Shown here one piece after another: positions 25,112 to 35,676 of a stretch of 64,000 bases of DNA. The translations under genes and the position numbers were made by a program. The notes beneath the pieces are model-generated. The model worked only from the letters and a program-made list of their open reading frames with translations, did no database searches and had not been told where the DNA came from. The DNA is from Porphyromonas catoniae ATCC 51270 (GTDB lineage: Bacteria > Bacteroidota > Bacteroidia > Bacteroidales > Porphyromonadaceae): positions 124,001 through 188,000 of the forward strand of contig NZ_JDFF01000024.1 in assembly GCF_000565015.1 (NCBI RefSeq). Direction: 5' to 3'. Positions within the stretch are counted from its first letter, which is position 1, and each line of letters begins with the position of its first letter.

Positions 25112-26418
25112 AGTCCTTTGTTTGTCTTCCAATCCTCTAGATAATGTGCTACCGCTTGTAGGAATGCTCCACCAAGCATGCCGTCGATGATGCGGTGGTC
25201 ATAGGAGAAAGAGAGGTACATTTTATGACGTGTAGCAACCACATCACCTGATACTGTCTCTAGGATAGCTAGCTCCTTCTCTATAGCACCAATGCCAAGA
25301 ATGGCCGCCTCGGGCTGGTTGATAATCGGTGTGCCAAAGAGCGTACCTGACGATCCATAGTTTGAGATGGTGAACGTCCCTCCTGACATCTCGTCTGGGG
25401 AGAGCTTACCAGATCGGCTCTTCTCTGCTAGTTGAGATACTTGCTCTGCAACGCCCGTACGGCTGAGCTTGTCAGCATCATGTATCACAGGGACGACTAG
25501 GTTGCCATCGGGGAGGGCGACAGCCATCCCTACGTTGATATGCTTACGCTCAATGATGTTGTAGCCATCCACAGATGCATTGATACGAGGGTATTGCTTT
25601 AGTGCATGAGCTACGGCTTCGATAACTGGGGTCATATAAGTAAGAGCGAAGCCTTCCTTCTTTTTGAAGGCATCCTTCTCAGCCTCACGCCATGCTACAA
25701 GATCTGTAATGTCAATCTTCATGAAGCTCGTCACATGCGGTGCAACCTGTACGGATTGTACCATGCGGTCAGCAATGATGCGACGGATTGGATCCATTGG
25801 GATAACCTTATCATCTGCCCCAATAGATATGGTAGGAGCTGTGACCTGAGGACGGGAAGATTGTGGTGCTACCACGCTCGCGGATCGCTCTACACGTGGC
25901 GTAGGTGCTGGTGCTCCCTTCTTCTGTTCAATATAGCGAACAATATCAGCCTTGCTTACACGTCCCCCAAAGCCTGTACCTTGTATGCTATCTAGCTCCT
26001 CCTGAGAGACCTTTGCAGCCTTAGCTCGCTCTATTACCACAGGGGAATACCATCGCTCTACTGAACCTCGGTGTACCTCAGTGACAGCAGGTGTAGGAGT
26101 GTCCTTTGTTTCGATACGAGCCTGAGGAGTCTCTTCCTTTGGTTCCTTTGTTGCAGATGGTGCTACTGTGGCATCTACATCTGTATCGACGACAACGACC
26201 GGAAGACCTACGGGGACAGTATCGCCCTCTGCATAGTTAATCTTGACAATCTTACCTGCTACGGGTGAGGGTATTGTTGCCGCAGTCTTTGCGGACGTAA
26301 TCTCAAAGAGTTCGGTATCTTCCTCGATGAAGTCTCCTACCTTGACGTTGAGTACCGTGATCGTACACTCGGTCACGCTCTCACCCATCTTCGGCATCTT
26401 AATATCGAATGTTGCCAT
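25108..26418 (-). CDS. Dihydrolipoamide acyltransferase (E2)
   Basis: Core of the 2-oxoacid dehydrogenase complex, 436 residues. One N-terminal lipoyl domain (lipoyl Lys in EITSAKTAATI, about residue 46) is followed by a Pro/Thr-rich linker. The peripheral-subunit binding domain is YSPVVIERAKAAKVSQEELD with GTGFGGRVSKADI (about 126-160), then another linker and the catalytic domain (about 205-430) with FTISNYGSSGT and SYDHRIIDG, the active-site His. Middle gene of lpd-E2-E1-flavodoxin. Confidence 0.95.
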   Translation of the reverse strand: MATFDIKMPKMGESVTECTITVLNVKVGDFIEEDTELFEITSAKTAATIPSPVAGKIVKINYAEGDTVPVGLPVVVVDTDVDATVAPSATKEPKEETPQARIETKDTPTPAVTEVHRGSVERWYSPVVIERAKAAKVSQEELDSIQGTGFGGRVSKADIVRYIEQKKGAPAPTPRVERSASVVAPQSSRPQVTAPTISIGADDKVIPMDPIRRIIADRMVQSVQVAPHVTSFMKIDITDLVAWREAEKDAFKKKEGFALTYMTPVIEAVAHALKQYPRINASVDGYNIIERKHINVGMAVALPDGNLVVPVIHDADKLSRTGVAEQVSQLAEKSRSGKLSPDEMSGGTFTISNYGSSGTLFGTPIINQPEAAILGIGAIEKELAILETVSGDVVATRHKMYLSFSYDHRIIDGMLGGAFLQAVAHYLEDWKTNKGL

Positions 26419-26461
26419 TATCTCTATTATATAATCTGTCTAGTTTGTTCCTCGATCTAGT

Positions 26462-27820
26462 CTAGGAGAAGAGCACCTCATGTATGATCTCCCCAACAGT
26501 TGGGTGAGGGAAGACATGGCGACGAAACTCTTCTACGCTCGTACCATCTGCTATGGCAATACCTGCCAAAAGGATCAGTTCGGAGGCTGGGTTACCTAGG
26601 ATATGACAACCAAGGATGGTCTCATTCTCATCTACGAGTATCTTGCACAATCCTCCAGCCTTCTCATGCTCCACGACATAGCGACCGGCATAGGCCATCG
26701 GGAGCTTTAGCACGCGATAATAGCGTCCCTCTGCTTTTAGCTGCTCTTCTGTAGCCCCTACACCAGCTATCTCGGGATGGGTATAGACCACACCTGGGAT
26801 GGCATCATAGCGCATGGGGTCGTCCTCCGTACCTACTATGTGATTAATTGCTACCTCACCCTCACGGATAGCGGTGTGAGCAAGGAGGGAGAAGCCCGTA
26901 ATGTCCCCCGCTGCATACACTCTAGGATGAGAGGTCTGCATGTAGCGGTTTACGACAACTGCAGAGCGGTTCATCTCGATACCGAGTGTCTCTAGTCCGA
27001 GTCCATCGGTCTCAGGCTTACGCCCAACACTAAGTAGGACTTGTGACGCAGGCAATAGCTCGGTCTTCCCGTTCTTTGCCTCTATGGTTACCCCTTCCTT
27101 AGAGACGCTGACCACCTTTGCTCCTAGATGGAACTTTACCCCACGGCTTGCGTATTCTTTGCGGAGCATTGCAGAGGTCTCCTTGTCCATTGCTCCTAGG
27201 ATTTCAGGTGCCATCTCTACTACTTGCACGGGAACCCCCAGTGATGAGTAGATACCTGCGAACTCCATACCGATGACACCACCACCTATAATCGTGATAT
27301 CCTGAGGAAGTGTCTTAGCTGCAAGAGCCTCTCGGCTCGTCCAGTAGGCTACTTCACTAAGCCTAGGGATGGGGGGAATAACGGTTGAGCTCCCTGTGGC
27401 AAGAAGGACAAAGCTCACAAGGTACGTTTCCTTCCCTGCCCGAATACGGATTACCTCTCCCTCCTCACCATCGAGGAGTGCTGTCTCATTGACAACAGTC
27501 ACGCCTGCGCTCTTGAGCTTATAGGCTACACCCGAGGTTAGGGTCTTGACAACTTTATCCTTACGGGAGGCTATCTCGGCATAGCTCGCGGAGACTGCTC
27601 CCTCAATGTGAATACCGAAGGCTTTGCTTTCTCGTATTTCGTCGAGGAGGTTCGCTGAGTGTAGGAGTGTCTTTGTGGGAATACACCCTTCGTTGAGGCA
27701 CACACCACCGAGGGTATTGTGCTCGAAGAGTACGACCTTCAGGCCATTAGCAGTGGCATTTGCTGCTGCATTATATCCAGCTGGCCCGCCACCGATGATT
27801 GCTATATCGTAGTTGCTCAT
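26462..27820 (-). CDS. lpdA: Dihydrolipoyl dehydrogenase (E3)
   Basis: FAD disulfide reductase that reoxidises the lipoyl groups of E2. 452 residues. FAD site IIGGGPAGYNAA (about 6-17), redox disulfide GGVCLNEGCIPTKTLL, NAD site IIGGGVIGMEFAGIYSSLG, second FAD motif VYAAGDIT, and the catalytic His-Glu pair in HPHPTVGEI near the C-terminus. First gene of the operon, with a promoter at 27860-27890. Confidence 0.97.
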   Translation of the reverse strand: MSNYDIAIIGGGPAGYNAAANATANGLKVVLFEHNTLGGVCLNEGCIPTKTLLHSANLLDEIRESKAFGIHIEGAVSASYAEIASRKDKVVKTLTSGVAYKLKSAGVTVVNETALLDGEEGEVIRIRAGKETYLVSFVLLATGSSTVIPPIPRLSEVAYWTSREALAAKTLPQDITIIGGGVIGMEFAGIYSSLGVPVQVVEMAPEILGAMDKETSAMLRKEYASRGVKFHLGAKVVSVSKEGVTIEAKNGKTELLPASQVLLSVGRKPETDGLGLETLGIEMNRSAVVVNRYMQTSHPRVYAAGDITGFSLLAHTAIREGEVAINHIVGTEDDPMRYDAIPGVVYTHPEIAGVGATEEQLKAEGRYYRVLKLPMAYAGRYVVEHEKAGGLCKILVDENETILGCHILGNPASELILLAGIAIADGTSVEEFRRHVFPHPTVGEIIHEVLFS

Positions 27821-27859
27821 ATTAAAAATCCCTTGGTCTGTCTATATACAAACATTCAC

Positions 27860-27890
27860 CAAAGGTATAGTATTTTCCTCAAAGAGCAAC
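27860..27890 (-). promoter_or_regulatory. Promoter of the lpd-E2-E1-flavodoxin operon
   Basis: Minus strand GTTG (27887-27890), a 19-bp spacer, then TACCTTTG (27860-27867), 39 bp before the ATG. Confidence 0.55.
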
Positions 27891-27939
27891 TATTAACTTG
27901 TGAAATATATAGTATATACGTATAGCCAACCCGACACAC

Positions 27940-27977
27940 AATCAGTCGACTCATCACCTAGGATGAGCCGACTGATT
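27940..27977 (-). terminator. Hairpin between manC and lpd
   Basis: AATCAGTCG-A-CTCAT pairs with ATGAG-C-CGACTGATT (14 pairs, one mismatch, 8-base loop), 113 bp past the manC stop. No T tract. Confidence 0.45.
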
Positions 27978-28090
27978 AATAGTGCGAGCGCATTAGTACA
28001 GAGGGTGAGTGAGTATACACACTTGCTCTACCCTCTAAGCCGGAAGTACGAAGAGTCGGACAACCGTCGTAGTGAGAGAAGAGGGGGAAG

Positions 28091-29176
28091 TTAGTCGTAA
28101 CGTTTGTCAAAGCGGAGTGAAGCCTCAGCCATGAACTCCTTAATGCGTTGCTCCTCTCCTCGCTTACAGATCAGTAGTACACCATTGCTCTGGGAGATGA
28201 TGCAGTCATTGATACCTTGTACAACGACCAGCTGGTCGCCCTCGCCATCCATGGAGATGATGTTCCCCTCAGCCTCATAGAAGAGCGCCTCGGTGTGTAA
28301 TGCTACGTTAGCCTTGTCCTCTGCCTTCTTCAGGTCATAGAGTGATCCCCATGTACCGAGGTCTGCCCAACCGAAATCTACGGGTAGGACCATCACATTG
28401 TCAGCCTTCTCTAGCACAGCATAGTCGATGGAAATGTTAGGGCACTGAGAGAAGATTGCCCCTACATGTTGCTGCTCTTCGCTCTGAGCGTAGTGTCCAT
28501 TTACCTCATCGAGGATTGACGTCAGAGAGGGAAGGTAGCGATGGAAGGCATCAAGTATCGTCTGCACATTCCACGCAAACATGCCACTATTCCAGAGAAA
28601 TTCGCCACTCTCGAGGAAGACCTTTGCCATCTCTAGATTGGGCTTCTCCGTGAAGGTCTTGACCTGGACAAAGCCACCCTCTGTCTCACCCGTTATTTGA
28701 ATGTATCCATAGCCCGTTTCTGGGCGAGAGGGGCGCACACCGAGGGTCACGAGCTGAGGATGCTGTGCCACGAAGGCGAGTGCTTGCTTGATAGCCTCCT
28801 CGAATACATCTTCCTGCAGGATGAGATGATCCGCAGGGGTTACGATGATGTTTGCCTTGGGGTTCTTCGCCTGGATGTGGTAGGTGGCCCAGCCGATGCA
28901 GGGTGCTGTGTTTCGGCGCATGGGCTCGAGGAGTAGCTGACTAGGCTGTAGCTCAGGGAGCTGCTCTAATACAAGGTCTCTGTAGGTAGCGTTGGTTACG
29001 ATGACAAAGTTTTCCTTAGGTATTACCTTCGAGAAGCGATCGAAGGTCATTTGAAGCAGAGAGCGTCCCGTACCGAAGATATCTAGGAATTGTTTGGGTT
29101 TGCTCTCCCTACTATAGGGCCAGAAGCGACTACCGACACCTCCACCCATGATGACGCAATAGTTGTCTATATGCAT
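28091..29176 (-). CDS. manC: Mannose-1-phosphate guanylyltransferase
   Basis: Makes GDP-mannose from mannose-1-phosphate and GTP, supplying mannose or fucose for surface glycans. 361 residues, the short form without the isomerase domain. The nucleotidyltransferase signature is MGGGVGSRFWPYSRESKPKQ (10-29), followed by TPADHLIL, FTEKP near residue 180 and FLWNSGMFAWN. Single leftward gene; promoter at 29217, with array E about 130-150 bp beyond it. Confidence 0.94.
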   Translation of the reverse strand: MHIDNYCVIMGGGVGSRFWPYSRESKPKQFLDIFGTGRSLLQMTFDRFSKVIPKENFVIVTNATYRDLVLEQLPELQPSQLLLEPMRRNTAPCIGWATYHIQAKNPKANIIVTPADHLILQEDVFEEAIKQALAFVAQHPQLVTLGVRPSRPETGYGYIQITGETEGGFVQVKTFTEKPNLEMAKVFLESGEFLWNSGMFAWNVQTILDAFHRYLPSLTSILDEVNGHYAQSEEQQHVGAIFSQCPNISIDYAVLEKADNVMVLPVDFGWADLGTWGSLYDLKKAEDKANVALHTEALFYEAEGNIISMDGEGDQLVVVQGINDCIISQSNGVLLICKRGEEQRIKEFMAEASLRFDKRYD

Positions 29177-29216
29177 AGTTATATCATTTAACTATCCGTG
29201 AACAGGACTTGTGTAG

Positions 29217-29224
29217 CAAAAGTA
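29217..29224 (-). promoter_or_regulatory. Putative -7 element of manC
   Basis: TACTTTTG on the minus strand (TAnnTTTG), 40 bp before the ATG. Confidence 0.5.
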
Positions 29225-29356
29225 GGTAATATAACTGACATCCCCTAGGGTTTCCCTCTTTGAAGCAAAATTATACCGCCAGAAGAGTTGCCACGAGCAA
29301 ATCATACCAATACCCATCTTGTTGATCAACCTCTTATTACCCCGAAGGTGACTTAG

Positions 29357-29468
29357 TTTCTACTCATGGCTTCCTTTTGACACCCACGAGTGGGTTACCC
29401 TCGACACCCACCCGTGGGTTCCCTTAGTTATGTACTCGTGCATTCCCTCGGATACCCACGAGTGGGTA
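29357..29468. repeat. Palindrome array E: four clear units plus one weak, 24-bp period
   Basis: ACCCAC..GTGGGT palindromes have cores starting at 29382, 29406, 29430 (changed to ATGTACTCGTGCAT) and 29454, each 24 bp apart. A weak fifth unit at 29357 (TACTCATGGCTT) resembles the third. Spacers are C/T-rich (for example CCCTCGGA). The same palindrome occurs in array F, 8.5 kb away. The rest of the 415-bp gap holds only the manC promoter. Confidence 0.9.
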
Positions 29469-29591
29469 CCAAAAAGAAGGCATGAAGGGATGCTTGTGGG
29501 AGAGAATTGACCAGCTATCTAGGTCAGTAAAATACCCCTCTCTCCACACTGTCTATGGGGAGGGAGGGGATATTATGTATTGAGAGAATAG

Positions 29592-30497
29592 CTATAGAGA
29601 GAAAGAGGCCGAGCCAATCAAGTTGCCATCAGCAAAGATACGTAGCTGGTACGTCCCACTCTGTAGGCTTTCTTCGACAGGCCAATACATAACGAGAGGA
29701 GTCTCCTCTCCGTTATACTCTATCTCTCGACGAATCGAGTAGGGGATCTGCTTCCCCTCAAAGGCGAATGTCCCTGCACCAGCCTTCACCAGCAGCTCAT
29801 CGTTGGGCTGGGTAATGCGACAGTAGAAGGTCTTCTCTCCAACCTCAGCTGTTACGTTCTTTGAGATGGTGAAGCGTATCTGTAGGTTTACGACCTTAGA
29901 AAGGCTCTTGGTGTGCTTACCTCGTTTGTCAATTGGGGTGACACTTATCGCTGTAGCATCGAGCTTGGCAGCGAGCTTTACACGATCAGAGAGATGTGCC
30001 TTTTCGTTAGAGAGCTGTTGCGCTTGGCTAGTTACACGATTATAATTCTCTTTGACTTCGGTGTTCTCAGCTCTTAGTCGCTCATTAGTGGCCTGTAGCG
30101 AGTCAATCTGTACGACGTAGGTACGTAGTACGTTACGTAGGGTGGTGACCTCACGACTGAGCTGATCGATGCGCTTTGCGCTGGTTGCTTTGCTCGCCTT
30201 CAGCTCCTTCTGTAGCTGCTCTACCTTAGCACGCTCAGCGAGGATCTGACTGATGAGAGAGTCGGTCGCTAAGGAGAACTTCTGTTCACCTTGACCAGCT
30301 GAGAGCTTCTTGTACTGTATATCGTATTCGGCAGCGAGCTTGGTGAGCTCCTCCTCCATGATATCACGCTGTTGATTGACCAGCACTGCCTTCTCCTCCT
30401 CGAGCTCTGTACGCTGAGAGCGGAGGATGAAGATGAACCCGATAACGAGGGCTACGATGACCGCTAGGGCAGCGATGAGTACATGCTTGGTTTTCAT
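29592..30497 (-). CDS. Membrane-anchored coiled-coil protein, unknown function
   Basis: 301 residues: one N-terminal transmembrane helix (about 7-26), a long coiled coil with heptads (about 30-165), and a C-terminal beta-rich domain (about 175-301, NLQIRFTISKNV, TFYCRITQP, SGTYQLRIFADGNLIGSASFSL). The topology suggests the coiled coil and beta domain are periplasmic. Similar proteins occur in Bacteroidales without assigned function. Last gene of the leftward run that begins at lptG; 6 bp after the DUF3256-like gene. Confidence 0.8.
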   Translation of the reverse strand: MKTKHVLIAALAVIVALVIGFIFILRSQRTELEEEKAVLVNQQRDIMEEELTKLAAEYDIQYKKLSAGQGEQKFSLATDSLISQILAERAKVEQLQKELKASKATSAKRIDQLSREVTTLRNVLRTYVVQIDSLQATNERLRAENTEVKENYNRVTSQAQQLSNEKAHLSDRVKLAAKLDATAISVTPIDKRGKHTKSLSKVVNLQIRFTISKNVTAEVGEKTFYCRITQPNDELLVKAGAGTFAFEGKQIPYSIRREIEYNGEETPLVMYWPVEESLQSGTYQLRIFADGNLIGSASFSL

Positions 30498-30503
30498 CTA
30501 TAA

Positions 30504-31169
30504 TTATTCTTTGGTGAGGGTAAAGGGTGTGAAGGTTGAGCCATTCCAGTGCGACACGAAGCGAGGAAGCCTTTGAAGGAGACTTTCCAATGCCTTATCC
30601 GTCTCATCTTCATCCCTCAGTGGGGGAAGAAGTTCCGCATAGAGGTTCGTACCTTCATTGTGCCATGAAAGAGCAAGGGGGAGCGGCGTGAGGAGCTCCA
30701 AGAACCGGTAGCCTGCTGAAGTCTTCGGGATGTCAAGCCCCGAGAGAAATTCAGCTCTACTCGGAGTCGAGATGGATGGGTAAGAAAGCTTCTCACCATC
30801 TGTACTGTAGAAGCTAAGACGAGAGTCCGTAGTTAGCCCCTCTCCTCTGATTATCTCAATGAGCCCCACTATGTATGATCCATCCTTACGCTGTAAGAGT
30901 TGCAGATCACTCCTCCCGACCTCACTTGTCTCAATCGTTAGGCAGGTCTCATTAGCTCGAGTAAGACGTATTCCCTCTCCCAGATCTAAAGGAAGTAGTA
31001 GCGTGCTATCACGCAACGAAGAGGCTATGACCAATTGAGATTGCTCAGTCAGTATATCCATCCTGAGGAACGCCTTAATAAGGTGCTCCGAGACAAGCTG
31101 TGCATGTAGGGAGAGTAGGGGAGTCCCAAGGAGGATGAGGGTCAGAATACCCTTTAGGTAGCTTCTCAT
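30504..31169 (-). CDS. Secreted DUF3256-like protein
   Basis: 221 residues with signal peptide 1-23 (ending LHAQ). The mature protein begins VSEHLIKAFLRMDILTEQS and continues with alternating beta strands, ending LLQRLPRFVSHWNGSTF. Length and opening fit the Bacteroidales-restricted DUF3256 family; this is from memory of the family pattern. Function unknown. It lies 15 bp after kdsA and 6 bp before the coiled-coil gene, all in one transcription unit. Confidence 0.78.
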   Translation of the reverse strand: MRSYLKGILTLILLGTPLLSLHAQLVSEHLIKAFLRMDILTEQSQLVIASSLRDSTLLLPLDLGEGIRLTRANETCLTIETSEVGRSDLQLLQRKDGSYIVGLIEIIRGEGLTTDSRLSFYSTDGEKLSYPSISTPSRAEFLSGLDIPKTSAGYRFLELLTPLPLALSWHNEGTNLYAELLPPLRDEDETDKALESLLQRLPRFVSHWNGSTFTPFTLTKE

Positions 31170-31184
31170 ATCTATATATGCTCT

Positions 31185-31985
31185 CTAGAGTGCCATCCTT
31201 AGGCGAGTGAGCCGCTCAAGAAGTCCTTCAAAGAGATCTAGCGGGAGCATATTTGCCCCATCACTCTTCGCAACGGATGGATTAGGATGCGTCTCGAAAA
31301 AGAGACCATCAGCACCTACTGCCACTGCAGCCTTAGCTATCGTCTCAATGAGGGCAGGCTTCCCCCCCGTCACTCCACTAGCTTGGTTCGGACGCTGGAG
31401 AGAATGAGTGACGTCCATGACGACCGGGAACCCCGTGCTACGCATCGCTGGTATATTGGTGAAGTCCACTATAAGGTCAGAGTAGCCAAAGCTATTGCCT
31501 CGCTCTGTGAGGATGACTTGCTCGTTACCGCATTCAGTAACCTTATGCGCTGCATGCTCCATACCCGAGGCAGATAGGAATTGCCCCTTCTTGATGTTTA
31601 CAATCTTACCCGTCCTCGCTGCAGCAGCAATCAGGTCTGTCTGACGACAAAGGAAGGCTGGTATCTGAAGGATATCAACGTACTCGGCAGCCATCTCTGC
31701 TTCCCTTGTCTCATGAATATCCGTCACCACTGGTACATCAAACGCCTCTCGTACACGGCGTAGGATACGTAGCGCCTTCTCGTCACCGATACCTGTGAAG
31801 CTGTCCACCCGAGAGCGGTTAGCCTTGCGGTATGACCCTTTGAAGATATAGGGTATACCGAGGCGAGACGTAATCTCTACAACACGCTCCGCGATGAAGA
31901 GAGGGGTATCCTCGTCTTCTATTGCACAGGGACCAGCCATTAGGAAAAAGTTCGGCCCTTTCGTTAGGTCTTTGTATGTAATCAT
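31185..31985 (-). CDS. kdsA: 3-deoxy-D-manno-octulosonate 8-phosphate synthase
   Basis: Condenses phosphoenolpyruvate with arabinose 5-phosphate to Kdo-8-phosphate for the lipopolysaccharide inner core. 266 residues. Motifs: AGPCAIEDE, FKGSYRKANRSR, VTDIHE, LQIPAFLCRQTDL, VNIKKGQF and MDVTHSLQRPN. The Cys/Asn state at the metal site (class I or II) is not decided here. Within the lptG-ribBA-guaB-miaA-kdsA run. Confidence 0.96.
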   Translation of the reverse strand: MITYKDLTKGPNFFLMAGPCAIEDEDTPLFIAERVVEITSRLGIPYIFKGSYRKANRSRVDSFTGIGDEKALRILRRVREAFDVPVVTDIHETREAEMAAEYVDILQIPAFLCRQTDLIAAAARTGKIVNIKKGQFLSASGMEHAAHKVTECGNEQVILTERGNSFGYSDLIVDFTNIPAMRSTGFPVVMDVTHSLQRPNQASGVTGGKPALIETIAKAAVAVGADGLFFETHPNPSVAKSDGANMLPLDLFEGLLERLTRLRMAL

Positions 31986-31998
31986 ACTCCTTATGTTT

Positions 31999-32934
31999 CT
32001 AGTGTCTACTTTGCTCCCACTCTTTGAAGTAGTCTAGGGAGACTGCCACTTTCTCCTCCATTGGGAGCAGGGCATCTATATAATGCAGAGTAAATCCCCT
32101 ACGCTCCATACCTCGAAACCAGGTCATCTGACGCTTAGCAAACTGATGGATAGCAATCTCAAGTAATGTGAACATCTCCTCATAGTTGAGTTCTCCTAGG
32201 ACATAGCGTGTGATAAACTTATACTCCAATCCATAGTAGATAAGAGCCTCGGGGGTAACTCCAGAGGCAAGCAATCCCTCTATCTCACCGATCATATCTT
32301 CCTTCTCTAACCGCTCCTTGAGACGAGCTGTAATACGGCTACGCCGTGCCTCTCGAGGTAGATCCAAGCATAAGATGACACTATCAATTGGGGGATACTC
32401 TGTATAGTCAATGCCTGAGGCTCGCTGTGCTTGAATGTAGTCCGCTATCTCAATCGCACGGATTGCACGCTGTGGGGAGTCCAGGTCTGTCTTATTATGC
32501 AACGGACCGTAACTAGTAAGGAGCTGCTGTAGTTCGTCAATGCCCTTACCCTGCAACCTCTGCCTCAGGGCCTCGTTTGGTGGTACATCGGGCAGATTGT
32601 AGCCTCGAAGTACAGCCTCTGCGTATAGCCCCGTCCCCCCACATAGGATTGGGTAACGTACCCCTCTACTCTTAATTGCTCCATAGGCCTCATGGAAGGC
32701 GCGTTGCCAAGCAAAAAGGCTATAACGCTCCCCAGCTGGGACAAGGTCAATGAGGTGAAAGGGTATGCTATTACCCTCGACTGTGTACTCCCCGAGATCC
32801 TTCCCTGTGCCTATGTCCATTCCTTGATAGACCTGACGAGAGTCAGCACTTAGGATCTCTCCACCTAGGCGATGAGCCAGACAGACGGCAAGAGAAGTCT
32901 TCCCTGAGGCTGTGGGGCCGAGGACAGTAATCAT
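31999..32934 (-). CDS. miaA: tRNA dimethylallyltransferase
   Basis: Transfers the dimethylallyl group to A37 of tRNAs reading U-initial codons. 311 residues: P-loop [11 protein letters not shown] (about 5-15), [15 protein letters not shown], the substrate loop [22 protein letters not shown], and the C-terminal [12 protein letters not shown]. Its ATG overlaps the guaB TGA (ATGA), so translation is coupled. Confidence 0.96.
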   Translation of the reverse strand: MITVLGPTASGKTSLAVCLAHRLGGEILSADSRQVYQGMDIGTGKDLGEYTVEGNSIPFHLIDLVPAGERYSLFAWQRAFHEAYGAIKSRGVRYPILCGGTGLYAEAVLRGYNLPDVPPNEALRQRLQGKGIDELQQLLTSYGPLHNKTDLDSPQRAIRAIEIADYIQAQRASGIDYTEYPPIDSVILCLDLPREARRSRITARLKERLEKEDMIGEIEGLLASGVTPEALIYYGLEYKFITRYVLGELNYEEMFTLLEIAIHQFAKRQMTWFRGMERRGFTLHYIDALLPMEEKVAVSLDYFKEWEQSRH

Positions 32935-34427
32935 CCTCTATCCTTCAGGATCACATCATGTGCTCCACCCTCAACAATGGAGGTACTTGAGACTAGAGTA
33001 ATCTTTGCTGTGCGCTGGAGCTCCTCGATAGTGATAGCCCCACAGCTACACATCGTAGCTTTCATCTTTCCTAGGGTGATAGCTAGATTATCCTTGAGTT
33101 TACCGGCATAAGGTACATAGCTATCCACACCTTCCTCAAACTTCAACCCATCACTACCACCACTATCATATCGCTGCCAGTTCTGCGCACGATTAGAGCC
33201 TTCACCCCAATACTCCTTGACGATATTGTTCCCTATCTTGAGCTTACGTGTAGGGGACTCATCAAAGCGAGCAAAGTACCTCCCCATCATAAGGAAATCT
33301 GCCCCCATAGCTAGGGCAAGTGTCATGTGGTAGTCGTGAACTAGCCCCCCATCGCTACAGATAGGAATGTAGATACCATGCTGCTGGAAGTAACGGTCAC
33401 GTGCCTGAGCCACATCAATAATAGCCGTAGCCTGCCCACGACCAATACCCTTCTGCTCTCGGGTGATACATATTGATCCTCCGCCGATACCTACCTTTAT
33501 GAAGTCTGCTCCCGCATCAGCTAGGTAGCGGAACCCCTCTTCATCCACAACGTTCCCTGCCCCTACAAGGACTTGATCACCATAGTTCTCTTTGATCCAT
33601 CGCAAGGTATCATACTGCCATTCGGAATAGCCATCCGAAGAGTCTATACATAGCACATCAGCACCTGCTTCGATAAGGGCAGGCACACGCTCTTTGAAGT
33701 CACGAGTATTGATTCCTGCTCCTACGAGTAGCTCCTTCGTTGCCTTATTTGACAACTCCACAGGATTGTCCTTGTGTGCATCGTAGTCCTTTCGGAAAAC
33801 GAGGTAGACTAAACAATCATTCTCGTCAATGATTGGGAGGGTATTGAGCTTATGCTCCCATATAATATTATTGGCCTCCTTCAGTGTAATACCCAGACGT
33901 CCAACTTTGAGCTTTTCAAATGGAGTCATGAAGTCCTTGACTAAGGCATCATCGGGAGTTGTACCTAGCCTATAATCTCGACTCGTGACGATACCTAGTA
34001 GGCGACCATTGGGCGAGCCATCCCCTGTTACTCCAATTGTAGAATGACCCGTACGCTGACGTAAGAGAAGCACATCTCTCAATGTGGCATCGGGACGGAT
34101 ATTTGAGTCACTGGATACGAACCCAGCCTTGAACTTCTTGACTCGGCGTACCATCTCTGCCTGTTCAGCGATGGGCTGAGAGCCAAAGATGAAAGATAGC
34201 CCACCATTGCGAGCAAGCTCTATAGCAAGTGTGTCATTAGAAACAGACTGCATGATAGCCGACACAAAGGGTATATTGAGCTGAATGCGTGCCTTCTCCC
34301 CTCGAGCAAAGCGCGCAAGAGGAGTTACTAGGGAGACATTCTGTGGAGTGCATGCACGAGTAGTGAGCCCAGGGATCAGTAGATACTCTCCGAAGGTACG
34401 TGATACTTCATTTACGAAGATAGCCAT
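32931..34427 (-). CDS. guaB: IMP dehydrogenase
   Basis: Oxidises IMP to XMP, the first step to GMP. 498 residues: TIM barrel with two CBS domains inserted at about 105-220 ([22 protein letters not shown]). The catalytic Cys loop reads [19 protein letters not shown] instead of the common GPGSICTTR; this version is known from trypanosomatid and Bacteroidetes enzymes. The flap contains [14 protein letters not shown], where most bacteria have YRGMGS. Fourth-last gene before kdsA in the run; overlaps miaA by 4 bases. Confidence 0.95.
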   Translation of the reverse strand: MAIFVNEVSRTFGEYLLIPGLTTRACTPQNVSLVTPLARFARGEKARIQLNIPFVSAIMQSVSNDTLAIELARNGGLSFIFGSQPIAEQAEMVRRVKKFKAGFVSSDSNIRPDATLRDVLLLRQRTGHSTIGVTGDGSPNGRLLGIVTSRDYRLGTTPDDALVKDFMTPFEKLKVGRLGITLKEANNIIWEHKLNTLPIIDENDCLVYLVFRKDYDAHKDNPVELSNKATKELLVGAGINTRDFKERVPALIEAGADVLCIDSSDGYSEWQYDTLRWIKENYGDQVLVGAGNVVDEEGFRYLADAGADFIKVGIGGGSICITREQKGIGRGQATAIIDVAQARDRYFQQHGIYIPICSDGGLVHDYHMTLALAMGADFLMMGRYFARFDESPTRKLKIGNNIVKEYWGEGSNRAQNWQRYDSGGSDGLKFEEGVDSYVPYAGKLKDNLAITLGKMKATMCSCGAITIEELQRTAKITLVSSTSIVEGGAHDVILKDRG

Positions 34428-34455
34428 GACGTATTATAGATTGGTAGGTGAATGA

Positions 34456-35676
34456 TTATTTCTTAACGTGGTGTAGGATGTGTCCCATCCGTTCCTTCTT
34501 CGTTTGCATGTAGAAGGCATTGTACTCATTGGGCTGAATCTCCAATGGTATCGTCTCTACCACCTCTAGACCATAGCCCTCGAGTCCAACACGCTTAATA
34601 GGGTTATTGGACATCAGCTTCATTTGCTGGACACCGAGCTGCTGGAGTATCTGAGCACCCACCCCGTAGTCTCTTTCGTCAGCCTTATGCCCGAGGTGCA
34701 AGTTCGCATCTACAGTGTCAAGCCCTTCTTCCTGTAGCTTATAAGCTCGGATTTTGTCCATGAGTCCAATCCCACGACCTTCTTGATTCAGGTAGACGAT
34801 GACACCACGCCCCTCTTCCTCGATGAGTTGCATAGCCTTATGGAGCTGTTCTCCACACTCGCAACGCATAGAGCCGAAGATATCTCCCGTAGCACAGCTT
34901 GAATGAACACGCACGAGTACAGGGGCTCCGTTGGATATATCTCCTTTGAAGAGTACGATATGCTCTAGACCATTGCTCTTTTGTCTAAAGGGGATGAGGC
35001 GGAATTGCCCCCACTGAGTAGGCATCATCACCTCTTCACCTCGCTCTACGATGCTCTCCGTGCGCAGGCGATAGGCAATGAGATCCTTGATTGTGATAAT
35101 CTTAAGGGAGAATCGCTGAGCTACCTCCCAGAGCTGAGGGAGGCGCGCCATTGTACCATCCTCATTAATGATTTCAATAAGAGCTGCTGCTGGCTGTAGC
35201 CCTGAGAGGCGCGCCAAGTCTACCGCAGCCTCTGTATGACCTGCACGTCGGAGGACACCCTTGCTCCTTGCTCTGAGAGGACAGATATGCCCTGGGCGTC
35301 CGAGGTCACTTGGTTTCGTGCTAGGGTCTGCCAGCGCCAGAATAGTCTGGCATCGGTCGTACATCGAGACACCTGTCGTACACCCATTGCCTAACCTATC
35401 TACGGTCACGGTGAAGGGAGTCTCATGCACAGAAGTATTGTTTGGTACTTGCATCTCGAGCTCGAGCTCCCGTGCTCGCTCCTCGGTGATAGGGGCACAG
35501 AGTACACCACGCCCGTATCGCATCATGAAGTTAATCTTCTCTGGGGTGACCTTCTCGGCAGCGATGATGAAGTCCCCTTCATTCTCACGGTCTTCATCAT
35601 CGACGACAATGACAAACTCTCCATTACGAAAGTCCTCGAGAGCTTCCTCGATCGTATTCAGCTTGATTTCGCTCAT
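34456..35676 (-). CDS. ribBA: Bifunctional DHBP synthase / GTP cyclohydrolase II
   Basis: Supplies both precursors of riboflavin. Residues 1-205: 3,4-dihydroxy-2-butanone 4-phosphate synthase with [34 protein letters not shown] and [11 protein letters not shown]. Residues about 210-406: GTP cyclohydrolase II with zinc motif [15 protein letters not shown] and [19 protein letters not shown], then [11 protein letters not shown]. 406 residues, full length. No FMN riboswitch was seen in the 39-bp gap before it, where it follows lptG. Confidence 0.96.
   Translation of the reverse strand: MSEIKLNTIEEALEDFRNGEFVIVVDDEDRENEGDFIIAAEKVTPEKINFMMRYGRGVLCAPITEERARELELEMQVPNNTSVHETPFTVTVDRLGNGCTTGVSMYDRCQTILALADPSTKPSDLGRPGHICPLRARSKGVLRRAGHTEAAVDLARLSGLQPAAALIEIINEDGTMARLPQLWEVAQRFSLKIITIKDLIAYRLRTESIVERGEEVMMPTQWGQFRLIPFRQKSNGLEHIVLFKGDISNGAPVLVRVHSSCATGDIFGSMRCECGEQLHKAMQLIEEEGRGVIVYLNQEGRGIGLMDKIRAYKLQEEGLDTVDANLHLGHKADERDYGVGAQILQQLGVQQMKLMSNNPIKRVGLEGYGLEVVETIPLEIQPNEYNAFYMQTKKERMGHILHHVKK

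Noticed and set aside
27900-28094. 64-residue rightward open frame
   Set aside because: It runs through the manC-lpd hairpin and has no recognisable features.
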